A program made the position numbers and the translations under genes. This document shows, piece after piece, positions 1 through 8,381 of a DNA stretch of 64,000 nt. Every line of letters starts with the position of its first letter. Position 1 is the stretch's first letter. The DNA is taken from positions 190,454 through 254,453 of the forward strand of contig NZ_CP025785.1 of NCBI RefSeq assembly GCF_003076595.1. Reading direction: 5' to 3'. This stretch comes from Candidatus Borreliella tachyglossi. GTDB lineage: Bacteria; Spirochaetota; Spirochaetia; Borreliales; Borreliaceae. Below the pieces are notes generated by a model that made no database searches, was not told the origin of the DNA, and saw only the letters and a list, made by a program, of their open reading frames with translations.

Positions 1-324
1 ATCTGGCCACTCAATGGCTATTATAGAAGACATATCTAAGAGTAACTCCATTCCACCAATCATTTCAAACTCATCTAAAATATTTAAACGATATAAATCA
101 ATATGATAAAATTTAAAATCTACAAACTCATAAACATTAATGATATTATAAGTTGGACTTGTAAAATAAGAAATCCCAAGACTTAAAGCCAAGCCTTTTA
201 AGAAAGTCGTCTTTCCAGATCCCAGCTCACCACAAAGAACAAATATCTTACTAATAGGTAAGGGATTAAAAAAAGATTTAGAAAAATCTATCATTTTATC
301 TTCTGTTTCAAAAGACAGTGTCAA
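1..324 (-). CDS. tsaE: TsaE, tRNA threonylcarbamoyladenosine biosynthesis ATPase (3' end outside window)
   Basis: TsaE is the ATPase that works with TsaB and TsaD to make the t6A modification at position 37 of ANN-decoding tRNAs. Reading the minus strand gives a Walker A loop, GELGSGKTTFLKGLA, then SPTYNIINVYE, the family signature HIDLYRL, and an Ile-Glu-Trp close to the window edge. This is the typical order for the roughly 140-residue family; about 108 residues are visible and the C-terminus is cut off. No ATG precedes the P-loop at a sensible distance except an internal one. The best start is TTG at 324, which forms a TTGA overlap with the stop of the upstream 86-residue gene and implies translational coupling. 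Identification is secure; the start codon is inferred. Confidence 0.9.
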   Translation of the reverse strand, partial: MTLSFETEDKMIDFSKSFFNPLPISKIFVLCGELGSGKTTFLKGLALSLGISYFTSPTYNIINVYEFVDFKFYHIDLYRLNILDEFEMIGGMELLLDMSSIIAIEWPD

Positions 325-581
325 GGAAGCTCACCGTTTATATCAAGCTCAATTATATGTCTCTTTATTGCAACCATTAAACTAAGAACAGGATAATCTA
401 GAGAATCCAAGAAATCAATAGTGATATGTTTCTCATCTAAAGGAGTTACCTCTATTGTAAATTTCAGCCTCTTAATCTCGCTGGAGCCTTTATATTCATA
501 AATAGCATCAGCAAAATATACATTCCTATAAAATATATGACTATCTTGCTTTTTAATATTATTAAGAGCAATAAATTTCAT
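321..581 (-). CDS. Hypothetical protein, 86 aa, upstream of tsaE
   Basis: This is a small soluble protein of unknown function. The ATG at 581 is preceded by AAGGA at a good distance, and the stop overlaps the TTG start of tsaE by four bases, so the two are probably one transcript and translationally coupled. The product has no signal peptide, membrane segment or motif that I recognise. It is rich in hydrophobic and charged residues with an alternating pattern suggesting beta strands. There is no basis for a function beyond co-expression with tsaE. Confidence 0.75.
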   Translation of the reverse strand: MKFIALNNIKKQDSHIFYRNVYFADAIYEYKGSSEIKRLKFTIEVTPLDEKHITIDFLDSLDYPVLSLMVAIKRHIIELDINGELP

Positions 582-784
582 AATAATATTCCTTTAAATA
601 AATCCCAAGAAGCCAACATAGAAATATTTTCATTCAGCGCTATTTTAAAAGATGGGATTTGCATCCTTAACTTTTGATTAGCCTTAAGCAATCATCCGTT
701 AAAAAAATATTTAAATCCCCAAATTTAGTGAGATGTCGCAAAAAATAACTCTAATCTCTATAATTAAACTTCCCAGGAATTTTT

Positions 785-1132
785 TTAATTCTTTAGCTCA
801 TAAACAATTTTCTTAAAAGTTTCAATATCTTCAATTGCCAAATTAGATAAAATTTTTCTATTAATCTTAATATTAGCCTTTTTTAAACCCTCAATAAACC
901 TTGAATAATTAATTCCCATACCCGTTAAAGAGGCAGAAATTCTTGTAATCCATAAACCTCTAAAATCTCTCTTTCGAGCCTTTCTATCTCTTGTAGCATA
1001 CATCATGCCTTTGCGAAGAGTATCTTTAGCCTTCTTATAGTTGCTTTTTTTAGTACCCCAAAACCCTTTAGTTTTCTTTAAAATTCTCTTTCGCCTCGCA
1101 ACATGAACTGCCCCATTCTTAACTCTAGCCAT
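785..1132 (-). CDS. rplT: 50S ribosomal protein L20
   Basis: L20 binds 23S rRNA early in assembly of the large subunit. The 115-residue product has the normal length. It has the basic N-terminal arm (MARVKNGAVHVARRKRILKK, then GFWGTKKSNYKKAKD) and the globular C-terminal part (RRDF-like block, then RISASLTGMGINYSRFIEGLKKA). The ATG follows GAGGAG. It is the last gene of the infC-rpmI-rplT operon, the usual order. In other bacteria L20 represses its own operon by binding the mRNA leader; no L20-like site was recognised here. Identification is certain. Confidence 0.98.
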   Translation of the reverse strand: MARVKNGAVHVARRKRILKKTKGFWGTKKSNYKKAKDTLRKGMMYATRDRKARKRDFRGLWITRISASLTGMGINYSRFIEGLKKANIKINRKILSNLAIEDIETFKKIVYELKN

Positions 1133-1161
1133 ATAATCTCCTCAGTCAAAAAATCAAATAC

Positions 1162-1362
1162 TTAAGCATAAGGCAATAAGGTTCTAATTCTCTTAACCTC
1201 AGAGCTTGAAAGCACACCTGATTTACCCAAGTCTCTTTTTCTCTTCGAAGACTTTTTTGTCAAGATATGTCTTAAATTCTGCTTCTTATACTTGACCTTA
1301 CCTTTCGAAGTAAAAGAATATCTCTTATTTGCACTTTTGCATGTCTTCATCTTATTTGACAT
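1162..1362 (-). CDS. rpmI: 50S ribosomal protein L35
   Basis: L35 is a small, very basic protein of the large ribosomal subunit. The 66-residue length matches the family. The sequence has the typical pattern of K-T-x-K-S-x-x-K-R near the N-terminus ([20 protein letters not shown]), a central [15 protein letters not shown] block, and a C-terminal segment ending in IRTLLPYA. The ATG is preceded by GAGGAG. It sits between infC (17 bases upstream) and rplT (29 bases downstream) on the same strand, so it belongs to the IF3-L35-L20 operon. L20 is expected to control it translationally through coupling, as in other bacteria; this is inference. Confidence 0.97.
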   Translation of the reverse strand: MSNKMKTCKSANKRYSFTSKGKVKYKKQNLRHILTKKSSKRKRDLGKSGVLSSSEVKRIRTLLPYA

Positions 1363-1379
1363 TCACATCTCCTCATCAT

Positions 1380-1940
1380 TCACTTCCTAGACTTAGGTGC
1401 AACAACCAAAAACATTGTCTTACCTTCCATCTTAGCTGGAGATTCTAAAGTATAATTAGTATCCCCTACTCTTTCAAGAATACTCTCTAAAATTCCATAT
1501 CCCAAATGCGTGTGCGCAAGTTCACGCCCCCTAAATCTAATCGTAACTTTCACCTTATTGCCTTCCTGGAGAAATCCTAAAATATTTCTAGACTTAAAAT
1601 CAAGATCATGCACATCTATTTTTGGCTGCATCCTAACTTCTTTAAGTTTAATTATTTTTTGATTTCTCTTCTGCTCCTTCTGGCGTTTTTCCTGATGAAA
1701 CTTATATTTCCCATAATCAATTATCTTGCAAACCGGAGGCAACACATTGGGAGAAACCTCAACCAAATCAAGCTCAACATCCCTAGCACGTCTAATAGCA
1801 TCTTCAATCGGCAAAACAGATTGAGTCCCATCGTCAAAAACAACCCTAACCTCACGAGCCTTAATCCTATGATTAATTTTCAATTCCTTATCACTTGATC
1901 TTGATCTATCCCGATCTCTATTGGAATTCCTATTTATCAT
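1380..1940 (-). CDS. infC: Translation initiation factor IF-3
   Basis: IF-3 keeps ribosomal subunits apart and checks the start codon and initiator tRNA. The 186-residue product has the two-domain plan. The N domain runs from about residue 22 ([19 protein letters not shown], then [18 protein letters not shown]). A basic linker ([26 protein letters not shown]) leads to the C domain ([21 protein letters not shown]). An Arg/Asp/Ser-rich N-terminal tail of about 20 residues precedes the conserved part. The reading frame has a TAG immediately before the ATG at 1940, so no longer start is possible in frame. This differs from the AUU start of enteric infC. A GAGGAG lies about 13 bases upstream, slightly far. 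Confidence 0.97.
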   Translation of the reverse strand: MINRNSNRDRDRSRSSDKELKINHRIKAREVRVVFDDGTQSVLPIEDAIRRARDVELDLVEVSPNVLPPVCKIIDYGKYKFHQEKRQKEQKRNQKIIKLKEVRMQPKIDVHDLDFKSRNILGFLQEGNKVKVTIRFRGRELAHTHLGYGILESILERVGDTNYTLESPAKMEGKTMFLVVAPKSRK

Positions 1941-1981
1941 CTAAAAATATATACTCCTCAAACAATATTGCTTAATAATTA

Positions 1982-2010
1982 ATTTTAATATACCTTTATT
2001 AAAAAGTAAA
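1982..2010 (-). promoter_or_regulatory. Candidate sigma-70 promoter for infC-rpmI-rplT
   Basis: On the minus strand a TTTACT -35 box (2010-2005) and a TAAAAT -10 box (1987-1982) are separated by 17 bases, giving a leader of roughly 35 bases before the infC ATG. The region is so AT-rich that chance matches are common, so this is a prediction only. Confidence 0.4.
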
Positions 2011-2081
2011 TTAAAATACATATCTCTTTAAGTACAGCATCAAAAAGAATATTTCAAAACTTGGCATCAATCAAAACCCAA

Positions 2082-2110
2082 TTGATTAATGCGCAATTAA
2101 AAAGTAAAAT
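2082..2110 (+). promoter_or_regulatory. Candidate promoter just upstream of the 2120 membrane protein gene
   Basis: TTGATT (2082-2087) and TAAAAT (2105-2110) are spaced by exactly 17 bases. The -10 box ends only nine bases before the ATG at 2120, so transcription from it would begin two to four bases ahead of the start codon, giving a leaderless or nearly leaderless message. No Shine-Dalgarno sequence precedes that ATG. Confidence 0.4.
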
Positions 2111-2119
2111 TTATTTATT

Positions 2120-2782
2120 ATGAGTATATTTTTACTAATAAGTCTACCTTTAGTTTTAAAAATCTACATACTAACAAAACATCCTACGCTGAGAACAATT
2201 AACCAAAATTATATCTACTCAACAATAATATTATTTGCTATAACTATTTTTTCCTCACTATATCTAGCAGAAGAATTTATCTTATATAAAATCCTGGAAA
2301 TAAACTATACAACAAAATTAAGTCTAGCAACTTCGATATTCATCAAAGACCAAGTATATTACTATATTTTTCCATTATTAATCTTTACATTCTTTTTTAC
2401 ATTCAATCCAAATTCAATTCTTAAAAAAAATCCGATATTTTTAATATATTTCGCATTCGGAGTATTATTTGCTAAAAATTTAGAACTAATTATTGCAAAT
2501 AGCAAAGTCTTTGGTACCTACGAGTATATCAAAATACCACTTTTGCACATAACAGAATTGGTATGTACAGCAATCATATGTGAAAGAGGAATAAGCCTTT
2601 CTATAAAACAAAACATAAATGGGTATAAGATCATTTTTATTCCTATTTTGTTCTTAGAAATAATAATTACGCTTTTAAAAGTGCTAATTTTAATCAACAT
2701 GCAAATCTATGCTGTAATCGTACTAATTATAATTCTGGGAACTATAATTTTAAGCAAGAGAACTATTGGAACTGCCAAATAA
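2120..2782 (+). CDS. Hypothetical polytopic membrane protein, 220 aa
   Basis: The product is an inner-membrane protein of unknown function. About six hydrophobic segments can be seen: near residues 1-17, 33-52, 76-97, 103-120, 165-187 and 192-212, separated by short polar loops with a few charged residues. I recognise no catalytic or transport motif. The gene lacks a Shine-Dalgarno sequence, and a promoter-like pair of boxes ends just before the ATG. Its TAA stop overlaps the ATG of the next gene, a lipoprotein, by one base (TAATG), so the two are probably co-translated and may act together at the cell envelope. Confidence 0.8.
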   Translation: MSIFLLISLPLVLKIYILTKHPTLRTINQNYIYSTIILFAITIFSSLYLAEEFILYKILEINYTTKLSLATSIFIKDQVYYYIFPLLIFTFFFTFNPNSILKKNPIFLIYFAFGVLFAKNLELIIANSKVFGTYEYIKIPLLHITELVCTAIICERGISLSIKQNINGYKIIFIPILFLEIIITLLKVLILINMQIYAVIVLIIILGTIILSKRTIGTAK

Positions 2783-3522
2783 TGCTCAAGACAAAAAAAC
2801 CTTTTATTATCTTGAGCACCTTAATTTTATTGTTCAGTTGTCAAGAAAATAAAATTATAAATCAAAATTTTGACTACATAATAATTTTCTCAGATTCAAC
2901 GGAATATTTTTTCGAAATGAAAGCTACCCCATTTATAGAAGATAAAATACTATTTATCAACGAAAAAGATATTGGAATGATTAAAGATCATCTAAATAAT
3001 GCAAAAAAGATACTTTTAACATACAAATCAACTAATAAAATATTCAATGAAAAAAAAATAAGAGAAAAACTTTTTAATCTCTCTGACGTAAAATTCTCAT
3101 TGAAAAAAGCTATTGATTTTATATTAATCGACCCTTCAGTACACTTAACAACCTCACTCATAATGGCAGATAGCTCATTGAATAAAGAAGACTTGGAACA
3201 TTTGCAAAAACATGCAAATGAGATACATACAAGCATCACCATGATAGATAGTGAAAACATCCAGTACTTAAAAAATTTTATTACACCCAAAATAACAAGA
3301 GTCATTCTATTTTCAATGAAAAATAATCATACTTATTTAAAAAGATTCTCAGTCTCACCGTTTTTTAAAAAAATAGACTTCATATTGATTGGAAACATTA
3401 GAAAAGATTTAAAAGAAATTAATGCGAAATACGTAATAGGCATTAATGAATTAGACTTAATAGAAATAATAAAAAAAATTAATAAAAATTTTCACTATGA
3501 ATTCAACATCTATAAAAGATAA
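2782..3522 (+). CDS. Putative lipoprotein, 246 aa
   Basis: The N-terminus is a lipoprotein signal peptide: two lysines, a hydrophobic run (PFIILSTLILLFS) and Cys at residue 20 in an LLFSC lipobox of the loose spirochaetal type. The mature part is a lysine- and isoleucine-rich soluble domain. It contains repeated elements of the type DYIIIFSD, RVILFSMK and DFILIGNI that look like parallel beta strands, which suggests a periplasmic-binding-protein-like or Rossmann-like fold, though no family is recognised. The start overlaps the stop of the upstream membrane protein gene by one base. The protein is expected to be anchored in the inner or outer membrane. Function unknown. Confidence 0.85.
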   Translation: MLKTKKPFIILSTLILLFSCQENKIINQNFDYIIIFSDSTEYFFEMKATPFIEDKILFINEKDIGMIKDHLNNAKKILLTYKSTNKIFNEKKIREKLFNLSDVKFSLKKAIDFILIDPSVHLTTSLIMADSSLNKEDLEHLQKHANEIHTSITMIDSENIQYLKNFITPKITRVILFSMKNNHTYLKRFSVSPFFKKIDFILIGNIRKDLKEINAKYVIGINELDLIEIIKKINKNFHYEFNIYKR

Positions 3523-3582
3523 TACAAATCTGATACTCTAATACTATAAACAAAATTCAGTCTCATATTAAAAGGATTTTAT

Positions 3583-4230
3583 ATGATAAAAGGTTTAATA
3601 ATACTTCTAACGCTTATTAATATTTTCGTATTTGCACAAAATGAAAATGACCAAAAAATTGACAATCAAGAGCAAAAAGAACATATTCTTTCCAACATGG
3701 AAGATCCATTTGATTTTCATCTAAGATTTTTTACTGAAAGAATTAATCCTTTATTTGTTAGATTTAACAATAACAACCCTGCAACTCAACACAATAAATT
3801 TGTATTAGCACTTAAATATATCACATCTAGAAGTGACAGTGAAATCAATCTAGAACCATCTAATCCTATGGTAATACCAGGCATTATTAAAAATATATCT
3901 TTATGGGTAGACGGAAGAGAAACTAATACAGAAATTTGCGCAATACTAAAAGATTCATCAAGAACTTTTCACTCCATTCCCTTTAGAACAGAAGATGGAA
4001 GCTCTAAGCTTAATTTTCTTGGATGGAAAAAACTTACAGTAACAATACCAAGAAGTTTTGTACAAAAAACACATAAATTTAAAAAGGAGACTAGAGACTC
4101 AGAATTAGTGAAAATAAAAATAATACCCGAGCATAGAATAAATCATGAACCACAATACGTATACTTATCTAAACTTACGGCAATGATTGGTGAACAAGAG
4201 GTATCATTCACTTATGATGATAATTGGTAA
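3583..4230 (+). CDS. Secreted FlaA-like (flagellar filament outer layer family) protein
   Basis: A signal peptide (MIKGLIILLTLINIFVFAQ, cleavage near residue 19) is followed by about 195 residues. The centre resembles the core of spirochaetal FlaA sheath proteins: NISLWVDGRE..., then a strand with LKDSS, then KLNFLGWKKLTVTIP. The tail YVYLSKLTAMIGEQE matches the FlaA element in which a strand precedes the ligand-binding-like edge. This family comparison is from memory and is weak to moderate. The true filament sheath protein of Borrelia is encoded elsewhere, so this would be a shorter paralogue, possibly periplasmic and flagellum-associated. AAGGA precedes the ATG. The 3' end overlaps tatD, on the other strand, by 19 bases. 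Confidence 0.7.
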   Translation: MIKGLIILLTLINIFVFAQNENDQKIDNQEQKEHILSNMEDPFDFHLRFFTERINPLFVRFNNNNPATQHNKFVLALKYITSRSDSEINLEPSNPMVIPGIIKNISLWVDGRETNTEICAILKDSSRTFHSIPFRTEDGSSKLNFLGWKKLTVTIPRSFVQKTHKFKKETRDSELVKIKIIPEHRINHEPQYVYLSKLTAMIGEQEVSFTYDDNW

Positions 4231-5024
4231 ATTGAGTTTTTAAATAAATCTTTAAAGTTGTGATATAGTGTATCTGAAATACTTTCTGCATCACAACTTT
4301 TAATTTTTGCAATCTCAATACATATATACCCTAAAAAAAGAGGCGCATTTATTTTACCCCTTAAAGGAACTGGTGCCAAAAATGGACTGTCTGTCTCAAT
4401 TAAAATATCCTCAATACTGAGTTTCTTTAAAACTTCTCTTAAAGGTTCTGCATTTTTAAAGGTTAAATTACCAGCAAAAGATACCTTAAATCCATAATCA
4501 ATAAATTTCTTAGCATATTCATACGTACCAGAATAGCAATGAAGTATTCCTCTGCTCACAAAATTGGAAGATTTAATAATATCGTAAACATCCCCATAGG
4601 CCTCTCTTATATGCAAAATAACAGGTTTGTTATATCTGCTAGCCAAATCCAACTGAATATTTAAAGTTTCAATCTGTTCCTTTTTATTGTCTGCCTTAAA
4701 ATAATCAAGTCCAATCTCACCAACAGCAACAACATCTTCATTTGCCAAGATCGTCTCAAGCAATTCAAAATCATCCTTAAAAGCCTCATTTAAGGGATGA
4801 ATCCCAGCTGTGAGTGAAATATTAGAATAAGCATCTAAAAGTTGCTTCCTCTCATAAAAATCACTAGGATGCAACCCAACATCAAGAAAATAAGAAAATC
4901 CATTTCTCAAACATTCATTAATAACATAATGAACATCCACAGAATTCTTCTTAAGCTCATTAAAATGTACATGAGTATCTATTAACTTTTGTAAAAAAAT
5001 AGATCTTTCAAAATCAAGCTTCAT
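4212..5024 (-). CDS. tatD: TatD-family metal-dependent hydrolase (putative DNase)
   Basis: TatD proteins are TIM-barrel metal enzymes with exonuclease activity toward DNA ends. The 270-residue product has the HxH metal motif (LIDTHVHF), the metal glutamate in VGEIGLDY, histidines in PVILHIREA and GILHCYSGT, and the final aspartate in LIETDSPFLAP followed by the P-L-R-G-K-x-N signature. All expected ligands are present, so it should be active. The ATG at 5024 overlaps the stop of the upstream TPR gene in an ATGA arrangement, which suggests coupling. The 3' end runs 19 bases into the convergent FlaA-like gene. Confidence 0.95.
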   Translation of the reverse strand: MKLDFERSIFLQKLIDTHVHFNELKKNSVDVHYVINECLRNGFSYFLDVGLHPSDFYERKQLLDAYSNISLTAGIHPLNEAFKDDFELLETILANEDVVAVGEIGLDYFKADNKKEQIETLNIQLDLASRYNKPVILHIREAYGDVYDIIKSSNFVSRGILHCYSGTYEYAKKFIDYGFKVSFAGNLTFKNAEPLREVLKKLSIEDILIETDSPFLAPVPLRGKINAPLFLGYICIEIAKIKSCDAESISDTLYHNFKDLFKNSIYQLSS

Positions 5025-6163
5025 AAGTCCATTTTCTTTTTAAGTTCATTAATATAGTCAATAACAGTAACATTTTTCATCCCAAGTTGTAAGAATCTTG
5101 ATAAGATATCCACAGCATCTTCAATTTGCCCCAAAGCCTCGTAACACTCAGCCGCATTTACATATAATATAGAGTTTTTAGGATTTGTTTTTATCAAACT
5201 TTTAATAGCCATTATTGCATCTTCATACTGTCCCTGTTCTTTTTGAAGTAACGCAAGCCCAAGTATAGCGAACATATCAAAATCAACATCAAGAGCTTTT
5301 TTATAATAAATTTGTGAATTCTCATAATCTTTCAAGTATCGATATGCATCACCTACTCTTGTTAGAACCAAGTTATTCGTTGGATCCGTTTCAATTATTG
5401 CAAGCCAATATCTCAAGGCTTCATGATAATCTTTATTGCCTCTATAACAATCAGCAAGCCCAAAAATAGCATAAAAATTATTTGGTGAGATCTCTAAGGC
5501 TTTCCTAAAAAAATAAATGCCCTTACTAAATTCCTTTAATTTCCTATAACAATTCCCAATGGAAGTTAAAACACGAACATCAATCTTAGCCTGATTTATT
5601 TCATACATTTTAAGCCAATACTTCAAAGCTTCTTTATACTCTTTAAAATCATAATATAAATGCCCAATACCAACAAGTGCATAATCATTCTCCGGCGCAA
5701 GTTCTATTACTCTTAAATATGCTTGCCTTGATTTTTGAAAATTCCTTAACTTCCTATAAGAAGCAGCAACCCTTGTCAAAACCGTAATATTTCCAGGATC
5801 ATACTTTAAATACTCTTCCCATATATCCGTAGCCTTTTTATAATCATCTAAACTACGATAACAATCTCCTAACCCAAAGAGCGCATAATTATTAGTTGAA
5901 TGCCTAGAAAGGCATCTTTGATAATAAACTATAGCTTTATCAAAATTTCGTCTTTTCCTTTCAATGTCACCAAGTCCAACAAGAGCATAATTATTATCAT
6001 TATCCTTTTCTAAAATATCATTAAATAATGATTCAGCTTCAGAGAGTCTTTCCTCCTTTATTAACTGATATCCCCTTTTGGATTTCTCAGTAACATCAAG
6101 AAGTTCATTGTCAGAAATTTGTGAGATATCCCCAAAATCACTTAAAAATTTCTTCTCTAACAT
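5021..6163 (-). CDS. Tetratricopeptide repeat protein, 380 aa
   Basis: The protein is an almost continuous array of about nine to ten TPR units from residue 30 onward. Each has the W/L-G-Y-A-F-A-P pattern, with unusually well conserved turns such as NNYALFGLGDCYR, NFYAIFGLADCYR and NDYALVGIGHLYY. No signal peptide is present, so it is expected in the cytoplasm as a protein-binding scaffold. Alternate units resemble each other more than their neighbours. The ATG follows AAGGGG and the stop overlaps the tatD start. It diverges from prfA across a 301-base AT-rich gap. The partner proteins are unknown. Confidence 0.9.
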   Translation of the reverse strand: MLEKKFLSDFGDISQISDNELLDVTEKSKRGYQLIKEERLSEAESLFNDILEKDNDNNYALVGLGDIERKRRNFDKAIVYYQRCLSRHSTNNYALFGLGDCYRSLDDYKKATDIWEEYLKYDPGNITVLTRVAASYRKLRNFQKSRQAYLRVIELAPENDYALVGIGHLYYDFKEYKEALKYWLKMYEINQAKIDVRVLTSIGNCYRKLKEFSKGIYFFRKALEISPNNFYAIFGLADCYRGNKDYHEALRYWLAIIETDPTNNLVLTRVGDAYRYLKDYENSQIYYKKALDVDFDMFAILGLALLQKEQGQYEDAIMAIKSLIKTNPKNSILYVNAAECYEALGQIEDAVDILSRFLQLGMKNVTVIDYINELKKKMDL

Positions 6164-6464
6164 AAATACCCCTTTTTAAACTGGTTTATTAAAGACGTAA
6201 TTTATTTACTTCATATACGCTATTTAAAAAGCATATAAACCACATTCAGACTTAATAATAACAAGATATTAATAAATCTTTAATATCCAATCTTAATAAT
6301 ACATATTATATAAAAAACTAAAAAAAATATACTTAATTTCGCACTCTCAAGCTTATTTATTTAAATTACATATAAAGCTTATCTATATAAAATTTATGGC
6401 CAATGATAACAAAAAATTTAAAATTAGGATAAAATATTATTACCTTACTAGGAGAAAAATCAGA
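6164..6464. other. Intergenic region between the TPR gene and prfA
   Basis: This is a 301-base divergent spacer of extreme AT content. It must hold the promoters of both flanking transcripts, but the base composition gives many weak -10-like hexamers and I could not choose one. An AAGCTT appears twice, about 26 bases apart, near its right end. No RNA gene or further coding sequence was seen. Confidence 0.5.
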
Positions 6465-7538
6465 ATGTTTTTAAACAAACTAAGTCCAATTGAAAACAAA
6501 ATTAAAATACTCGAAGAGAAACTGCAGGACACAAATTTAATTAAAAATCAAAAAGAATATTCAAAAGTAGTAAAAGAATATAATTATTTAGAAAAAATTA
6601 AAGAAAAAAAAGACGAATATGAAAACATACTAAATCAAATCGATGAGAATAAAAAAATCTTTTCTGAGGAAGAAAACTTAGAAATGAAAGAACTAATAAA
6701 ACAAGAATTAACTAATTTAAATTCTAAAAAAGATGAGATTGAACATAAAATTAAGGTATCGCTTTTACCCCAAGATGAGAATGATAGCAAAAATATTATT
6801 ATTGAAATTAGAGCCGGAACCGGAGGCGAAGAGGCTGCACTTTTTGCCAATAATCTTTATGAAATGTACACAAAGTATGCTGAGAAGAAAAAATGGAAAA
6901 CAGAGCTTATCAACTTTAATGAAACGGAACTTGGAGGGTTTAAAGAAGTTAGCCTTGAGGTAAGAGGAAAAGATGTATTTAAAAAACTAAAATATGAAAG
7001 TGGAGTCCATAGAGTTCAAAGAGTTCCAATAACAGAATCTAATGGAAGGCTCCAAACCTCAGCCGCAACCGTTGCTGTACTTCCCGAAGTTGAAGATACT
7101 GATATTGCAATCAATGAAAAAGACTTAAGAATAGATGTTTACAGATCCTCTGGTGCGGGAGGACAGCATGTTAATACAACAGATTCTGCTGTTAGAATTA
7201 CGCATTTGCCTACAGGAATTGTGGTACAATGCCAAAATGAAAGAAGTCAGCACAAAAATAAAGATCAAGCAATGAAAATCTTAAGAGCTAGGCTTTACGA
7301 ATTTGAAGACATTAAAAAACAAGAACAACGCTCAAGTGACAGAAAGCAACAAGTAGGTTCAGGTGATAGATCTGAAAGAATTAGAACATATAATTTTCCA
7401 CAAAATAGAGTAACTGACCATAGGGCAAATATTAGTCTTTACAAACTAGAAGAAATTATGCAGGGTGATCTTGATCCTCTACTTGACACACTAGCCTTAG
7501 AATTTCAAGAGAGAGCATTAAAAAATAATCCAATATAA
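6465..7538 (+). CDS. prfA: Peptide chain release factor 1
   Basis: RF1 reads UAA and UAG stop codons and triggers peptide release. The 357-residue product (normal length) has a helical N-terminal domain, the stop-codon-reading P-x-T motif as Pro-Ile-Thr in [12 protein letters not shown], and the catalytic GGQ loop in [18 protein letters not shown]. The RF1-type region [15 protein letters not shown] follows. The frame is open for 23 codons upstream, but AGGAG lies nine bases before the ATG at 6465 and the product then begins [10 protein letters not shown] like other RF1s, so I chose this start. prmC, whose product methylates the GGQ glutamine, follows directly. Confidence 0.97.
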   Translation: MFLNKLSPIENKIKILEEKLQDTNLIKNQKEYSKVVKEYNYLEKIKEKKDEYENILNQIDENKKIFSEEENLEMKELIKQELTNLNSKKDEIEHKIKVSLLPQDENDSKNIIIEIRAGTGGEEAALFANNLYEMYTKYAEKKKWKTELINFNETELGGFKEVSLEVRGKDVFKKLKYESGVHRVQRVPITESNGRLQTSAATVAVLPEVEDTDIAINEKDLRIDVYRSSGAGGQHVNTTDSAVRITHLPTGIVVQCQNERSQHKNKDQAMKILRARLYEFEDIKKQEQRSSDRKQQVGSGDRSERIRTYNFPQNRVTDHRANISLYKLEEIMQGDLDPLLDTLALEFQERALKNNPI

Positions 7539-7547
7539 TCGCCTCCA

Positions 7548-8381
7548 ATGACAATAGCCGAAACAATAAGGGACTCAAAGCAATACAACTTAAGCACTCT
7601 TGAGATCTTATTACTTCTTGAAAAAATCTTAAAGACTCGGAAAGAACTAATTCTTGCAAATACAGATAAAAATTTAACAAAAAAAGCAGAATATGAATTC
7701 TTGAATCAAATCAATCATATAAAATCAGGCATCCCCTTACATTATATACTTGAATTAAAAGAATTTATGGGGATTAAATTTTACATAAACAAACATGTAC
7801 TAATTCCTAGAGCAGATACAGAATGTTTAGTAGAAGAAGCTTTAATTCAAATCAAAAAGAATAACTTAAATAAAATACTAGATTTATGCTGCGGAAGCGG
7901 CTGTATCGGTTTATCAATTGCACATTACCTACAGAAAAAAGTAATACTATCAGATATCTCTACTAAAGCTTTAAAAGTAGCATTAAAAAACACAAAAAGA
8001 CTAAAATTAGAAAATTGTATAGAAATACTACATTCAGATCTGTTAAAATATATCAATAAAGAGTTTGATCTAATAATTACCAATCCTCCTTACTTAACTA
8101 AAAATGAACTGAAAAAGAAGGAAAAACTAGAAAGAGAACCTAGAATAGCTCTTTTAGGGTTCGGGAAAGATGGGCTTGAAATTCCAAAGAAAATAATAAA
8201 ACAGGCAAAACACAAGCTCACCCAGAATGGACTCTTAATAATAGAATTAGCCCCTTGGCAAACAAAACTTCTAAAAAAGTTCGCAATCCAGGAAGGTTTT
8301 TCATATTTGAGAACTCTATATGATATTGAAAAAAGAGAGAGAGCATTAATGCTGAGGACAAATAATGATACAAGCCTATGA
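7548..8381 (+). CDS. prmC: PrmC, release-factor glutamine N5-methyltransferase
   Basis: PrmC (HemK) uses S-adenosylmethionine to methylate the glutamine of the GGQ motif in release factors. The 277-residue protein has the helical N-terminal substrate domain (GIPLHYILELKEFMGIKF, then VLIPRADTE). The Rossmann methyltransferase domain follows, with SAM loop ILDLCCGSGCIGLSIA and the substrate-binding tetrapeptide NPPY. It lies nine bases after prfA, its substrate gene, a very common pairing. Its 3' end overlaps the start of rsh by 17 bases. All key residues are intact. Confidence 0.96.
   Translation: MTIAETIRDSKQYNLSTLEILLLLEKILKTRKELILANTDKNLTKKAEYEFLNQINHIKSGIPLHYILELKEFMGIKFYINKHVLIPRADTECLVEEALIQIKKNNLNKILDLCCGSGCIGLSIAHYLQKKVILSDISTKALKVALKNTKRLKLENCIEILHSDLLKYINKEFDLIITNPPYLTKNELKKKEKLEREPRIALLGFGKDGLEIPKKIIKQAKHKLTQNGLLIIELAPWQTKLLKKFAIQEGFSYLRTLYDIEKRERALMLRTNNDTSL

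Noticed and set aside
600-660. Inverted repeat AAATCCCA...TGGGATTT downstream of rplT
   Set aside because: Arms of eight bases are separated by 45 bases in AT-rich DNA; not convincing as a terminator or RNA.
1608-1898. Open frame on the plus strand across infC
   Set aside because: It lies entirely antisense to the conserved IF-3 gene and its product has no recognisable features.
6396-6464. Upstream extension of prfA by 23 codons
   Set aside because: The extra residues are not like RF1, and a good AGGAG stands before the ATG at 6465.
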